From Haloarcula vallismortis ATCC 29715 (lineage in GTDB: Archaea > Halobacteriota > Halobacteria > Halobacteriales > Haloarculaceae): DNA of 64,000 nt. The DNA lies in NCBI RefSeq assembly GCF_000337775.1, contig NZ_AOLQ01000025.1, positions 1-64,000 of the forward strand, read 5' to 3'. The notes under the pieces are model-generated. The model did no database searches and had not been told where the DNA came from. It saw only the letters and a program-made list of their open reading frames with translations. Below are positions 61,568 to 64,000 of the stretch, in pieces; the stretch's first letter is position 1; every line of letters starts with the position of its first letter. The position numbers were made by a program, and so were the translations under genes.

Positions 61568-62254
61568 GTGCAGTCGGTTGAGCTACACGCGCATTCGTCG
61601 CTGTCGTACGACGGCCGTGACCCGGTCGAGCTCCTCTTAGAGCAAGCCAGCGGTGTCGGACTGGACGCGCTGGCCGTGACTGACCACGACGAAATCGATG
61701 CCAGCCTCCGGGCGGCCGAACTCGCCCCGGAGTACGGCCTCGTCGGAATTCCAGGGATGGAAGTCACGTGTGCTGCCGGACACGTGCTCGCTCTGGGGAT
61801 TCAGGAGGCGATTCCACCGCACCTCCCGTTCGACGAGACGCTCGACCGCATCCGCAATCAGGGCGGACTCGCGGTCGTCCCGCATCCGTTTCAGGAGTCT
61901 CGTCACGGCGTCTTAGAGCACATCTCGAAGGCCGAACTCGCCACGGCCGACGCCATCGAGGTGTACAACTCGCGGCTGTTGACCGGGCGGTCGAACCGGC
62001 AGGCCGAGCGGTTCGCCCGTCGGGAGGGACTGCCGATGACCGCCGGGAGCGATGCCCACATCGCGGAGATGGTCGGGCAGGCAGTCACCAACGTCGGCAC
62101 GGACGAGCGAACGGTCGAAGCAATTCTCGACGCGATTCGAGATGGCAAGACGACCGTCGAGGGCAAGCGGACGCCGTGGCGGATTAGCTTCCGGCAGGCC
62201 GCTGGCGGTGCGAAGCGACGCGTCAAGAACGGCATCGCGGAGCTCCTACAGTGA
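61568..62254 (+). CDS. PHP-domain phosphoesterase
   Basis: Protein of 228 aa with a PHP domain: VELHAHSSLSYDG at the start (H7, H9), ALAVTDHDEI (D39, H40), GIPGMEVTC, VVPHPF and AGSDAHIAEMVG give the metal-binding set of PHP phosphatases such as YciV/RNase AM-like enzymes. The substrate may be a nucleotide 3',5'-bisphosphate or similar. GTG 61568 is chosen: a GCGTTTTTGCC box is about 26 bp upstream, and the protein starts one strand before the first HxH. The stop overlaps the next start (TGATG). Confidence 0.85.
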   Translation: MQSVELHAHSSLSYDGRDPVELLLEQASGVGLDALAVTDHDEIDASLRAAELAPEYGLVGIPGMEVTCAAGHVLALGIQEAIPPHLPFDETLDRIRNQGGLAVVPHPFQESRHGVLEHISKAELATADAIEVYNSRLLTGRSNRQAERFARREGLPMTAGSDAHIAEMVGQAVTNVGTDERTVEAILDAIRDGKTTVEGKRTPWRISFRQAAGGAKRRVKNGIAELLQ

Positions 62255-63348
62255 TGCAGGGAGCCGATACAGACGCTGTCGCCGGTGCCCTCGAACGCGG
62301 CGACGCGCTTCCCGGAACCGGCGGCTTCGCGGGGGAACTGGACGGAGTGCTCGTCCGCGACGTACTCGGGCGGTATCCGCTGTTCGTGGAGCGCGCCGTC
62401 TCTGACGAGGGGCGACGTGCCCCCGGGCAGTGGAGCCACGACCCGACAGACCTCACAAACCCTAATTCGTTCCCCGCCGGCCACGTTCGGGACGAGAGTG
62501 GGTCCCGACGCCACTGGACTCTGCCGTCGCCGGAGCCGTTTGCCGACCGCGAGATAGCCATCGAGCAGGTCCGTAATGCCGTCGAGAAGAGCGTCGACGC
62601 CGTCGACACCGACGGCCTCGCCATCGCGTTCTCCGGCGGTGTGGACTCAGCGCTACTTGCAGCACGGCTTGACGCGCCGCTGTACGTCGCCGGCTTCCCC
62701 GACAGCCACGACGTTGAGGCGGCGCGGTCGGCCGCTGACCTGCTAGGAACCGAGGTCCGCGTCGTCGAACTCACACACGACGCTATCGAACGGGCCGTTC
62801 CCGAGATCGCCCGCGCGACGGGGCGGGTCAACGCCATGGACGTACAGATATCGCTCCCGCTGTCCCTCGCCGCCGAACGCGTCGCCGCCGACGGCTTCGA
62901 CCGGCTGGCGCTCGGCCAGGGGGCCGACGAGCTGTTCGGCGGATACGCGAAAGTCGCCAAGGCGCCCGAGGACCCCCGCGTCGAGGCCGACACCGTTCGC
63001 GGGGCACAGCGCGAGGTCATTGCTTCGCTCCCAGACCAGCTTGAACGGGACGTCCTCACACTGCGGGCCGCGGGCGTCGAGCCAGTGACGCCGCTGTTAC
63101 ACGACCGCGTTGTCGATGCTGCCCTGCGTCTGGATGGCGACCTGCTCGTCGACGGCGAGACGCGGAAGGTCGCGCTCCGGGCGGCGGCCCGCGAATCGCT
63201 CCCGGACGAAATCGCCAGCCGGGACAAGAAGGCCGCCCAGTACGGCTCGCTCGCCGCTCGGGAACTCGACCGTCTGGCCCGGCAGGCCGGCTACAAACGC
63301 CGGATGGACGACCACGTCACGCAGTACGTCGAGTCGCTCATCGAGTGA
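62254..63348 (+). CDS. Asparagine synthase-like ATP-pyrophosphatase protein
   Basis: Protein of 364 aa. The C-terminal two thirds match the asparagine synthetase synthase domain: SGGVDS PP-loop (127-132), DVQISLPLSLAAERVAADG, LGQGADELFGGYAK and LDGDLLVDGETRKVALR. The N-terminal 95 residues are a reduced remnant of the glutaminase domain (GDALPGTGGFAGELDGVLVR, DVLGRYPLFVE) without the catalytic Cys at position 2. So it cannot use glutamine by itself; ammonia or another acceptor is likely. Translationally linked to the PHP gene. Confidence 0.82.
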   Translation: MQGADTDAVAGALERGDALPGTGGFAGELDGVLVRDVLGRYPLFVERAVSDEGRRAPGQWSHDPTDLTNPNSFPAGHVRDESGSRRHWTLPSPEPFADREIAIEQVRNAVEKSVDAVDTDGLAIAFSGGVDSALLAARLDAPLYVAGFPDSHDVEAARSAADLLGTEVRVVELTHDAIERAVPEIARATGRVNAMDVQISLPLSLAAERVAADGFDRLALGQGADELFGGYAKVAKAPEDPRVEADTVRGAQREVIASLPDQLERDVLTLRAAGVEPVTPLLHDRVVDAALRLDGDLLVDGETRKVALRAAARESLPDEIASRDKKAAQYGSLAARELDRLARQAGYKRRMDDHVTQYVESLIE

Positions 63349-63355
63349 GCCGCGT

Positions 63356-63832
63356 CTACGCCTCGCGAACCGATTTGATTGCCTGCTGACCGACCTCGAC
63401 GACATCTGCCGGGAGTTCTTCGCGCCGGTCCTGCAGATCGGCAACGGAGAACCATTCCCAGTCGTCAGCCGGCTGTTCGCCCGGCCCCGGCGTGATGTCG
63501 CGGCCGTCCGCGCGACCGTAGAAGATGAAGTCGATGTGCTGGTGGCCGACCTCGCCCTCAGCGTTGACGTTGATGTCTTCGAGCAGGAAATGCTGTGGCT
63601 GCGGGATGGAGCGGACCGTCTCGCTCTCGATGTCCTGCTGTGGTGCGATCAGCTCTACGTCGAGGCCCAGTTCCTCGCGCGTTTCGCGCAGGGCGGCCTC
63701 GTGGGGGAGTTCGTCGCGGTCGATGTGGCCGCCGGCGGGCAGCCACATGTCGAGCTTGCTGTGTTCGTGCAGCGCGACGGCACCGTCGCTGACGACGTAG
63801 ACAGTCGCGACAAAATGACGCGTCGTTTCCAT
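63356..63832 (-). CDS. Nudix hydrolase
   Basis: Protein of 158 aa with a complete Nudix box: GHIDRDELPHEAALRETREE followed by LGL (G-x5-E-x7-REUxEExGU), at about residues 35-57. It hydrolyses a nucleoside diphosphate linked to another group; the substrate is not predictable. QHFLLEDINV and HQHIDFIFYGRA are typical beta strands of the fold. It is convergent with the AsnB-like gene, and follows the TFB gene on the same strand by 43 bp. Confidence 0.92.
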   Translation of the reverse strand: METTRHFVATVYVVSDGAVALHEHSKLDMWLPAGGHIDRDELPHEAALRETREELGLDVELIAPQQDIESETVRSIPQPQHFLLEDINVNAEGEVGHQHIDFIFYGRADGRDITPGPGEQPADDWEWFSVADLQDRREELPADVVEVGQQAIKSVREA

Positions 63833-63875
63833 ACCGACGGGACGGGACAGTCGGTTGTTTCGGTTACGATATCGG

Positions 63876-64000
63876 TCAGGGGTGGATGTTGTCTTCCGCT
63901 TCCAGCAGTTCGTGGTAGCGGTTGCGGATGGTGACCTCGGAGATGTTCGCGACTTCGCTGACCTGGCTCTGGGTCACCTTCTCGTTGGTGAGCAGCGAGG
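63876..64000 (-). CDS. tfb: Transcription initiation factor IIB (TFB), C-terminal part
   Basis: The window edge cuts this gene; only the last 41 codons are visible. They read LLTNEKVTQSQVSEVANISE then VTIRNRYHELLEAEDNIHP, the C-terminal cyclin-fold helices of archaeal TFB that hold the BRE-reading helix-turn-helix. Haloarchaea have several TFB genes; which one this is cannot be told. Confidence 0.9.
   Translation of the reverse strand, partial: SLLTNEKVTQSQVSEVANISEVTIRNRYHELLEAEDNIHP

Overview
The window is a stretch of haloarchaeal chromosome, most likely Haloarcula or a close relative. The proteins are very acidic. There are archaeal ribosomal stalk genes, archaeal RpoL, TFB, diphthine synthase and Trm5. 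Two S-layer glycoproteins carry C-terminal PGF anchors and sit beside archaeosortase A, and many lipoproteins have twin-arginine signals. Most genes have a TATA-like box about 26 bp before the start codon, i.e. leaderless transcripts. Genus is an inference; no database was searched.

Layout. 0.3-4.2 kb: a large pilin-like, CARDB-rich surface protein. 4.3-7.1 kb: ribosomal L12-L10-L1 operon and separate L11, reverse strand. 7.2-10.1 kb: a small conserved protein, the DRG GTPase, a membrane protein and a double VOC-domain protein. 10.2-17.7 kb: tandem S-layer genes csg1 and csg2, then artA. 17.8-21.5 kb: dphB, trm5, a small HTH protein and an SLC13 permease. 21.6-26.9 kb: a complete branched-chain amino-acid type ABC operon ending in a Usp gene, then tRNA-Thr(CGT). 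27.4-41 kb: mixed housekeeping genes (adh, coxC, rpoL, hisF, purL), a FIST/histidine-kinase pair and several small haloarchaeal proteins of unknown function.

41.3-61.3 kb looks like an accessory respiratory island. Its left part has two divergent promoters, each centred on the palindrome CCGAACAYRTTCGG. They drive a MIP18-like protein, two DUF2249 proteins, a cupin, a free-standing glutamyl-tRNA-reductase dimerisation domain and a 12-TM NnrS/heme-copper-like protein. The middle holds a two-domain multicopper oxidase, a halocyanin and a pair of small membrane proteins with a winged-helix regulator. The right part is a cytochrome c maturation set (CcmE, D, C, F, B, A, CcdA and a thioredoxin) around a di-heme cytochrome c peroxidase and a membrane-tethered sulfite-oxidase-family protein. 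It ends with a PaaB-like protein overlapping a NirJ/AhbD-type radical SAM gene.

The observation I consider most novel is a second dyad, GTTCYCAG-N3-CTGRGAAC. It lies 11-13 bp upstream of the TATA-like box of three separated transcription units: the multicopper oxidase, the halocyanin and the PaaB-like/radical-SAM pair. This ties a heme-type radical SAM enzyme and its small partner to copper and cytochrome c respiration. The second most unusual is a 30-codon upstream reading frame kept at the same place in both S-layer mRNA leaders.

61.6-64 kb: a PHP phosphoesterase, an AsnB-like protein, a Nudix hydrolase and the C-terminus of a TFB gene cut by the window edge.
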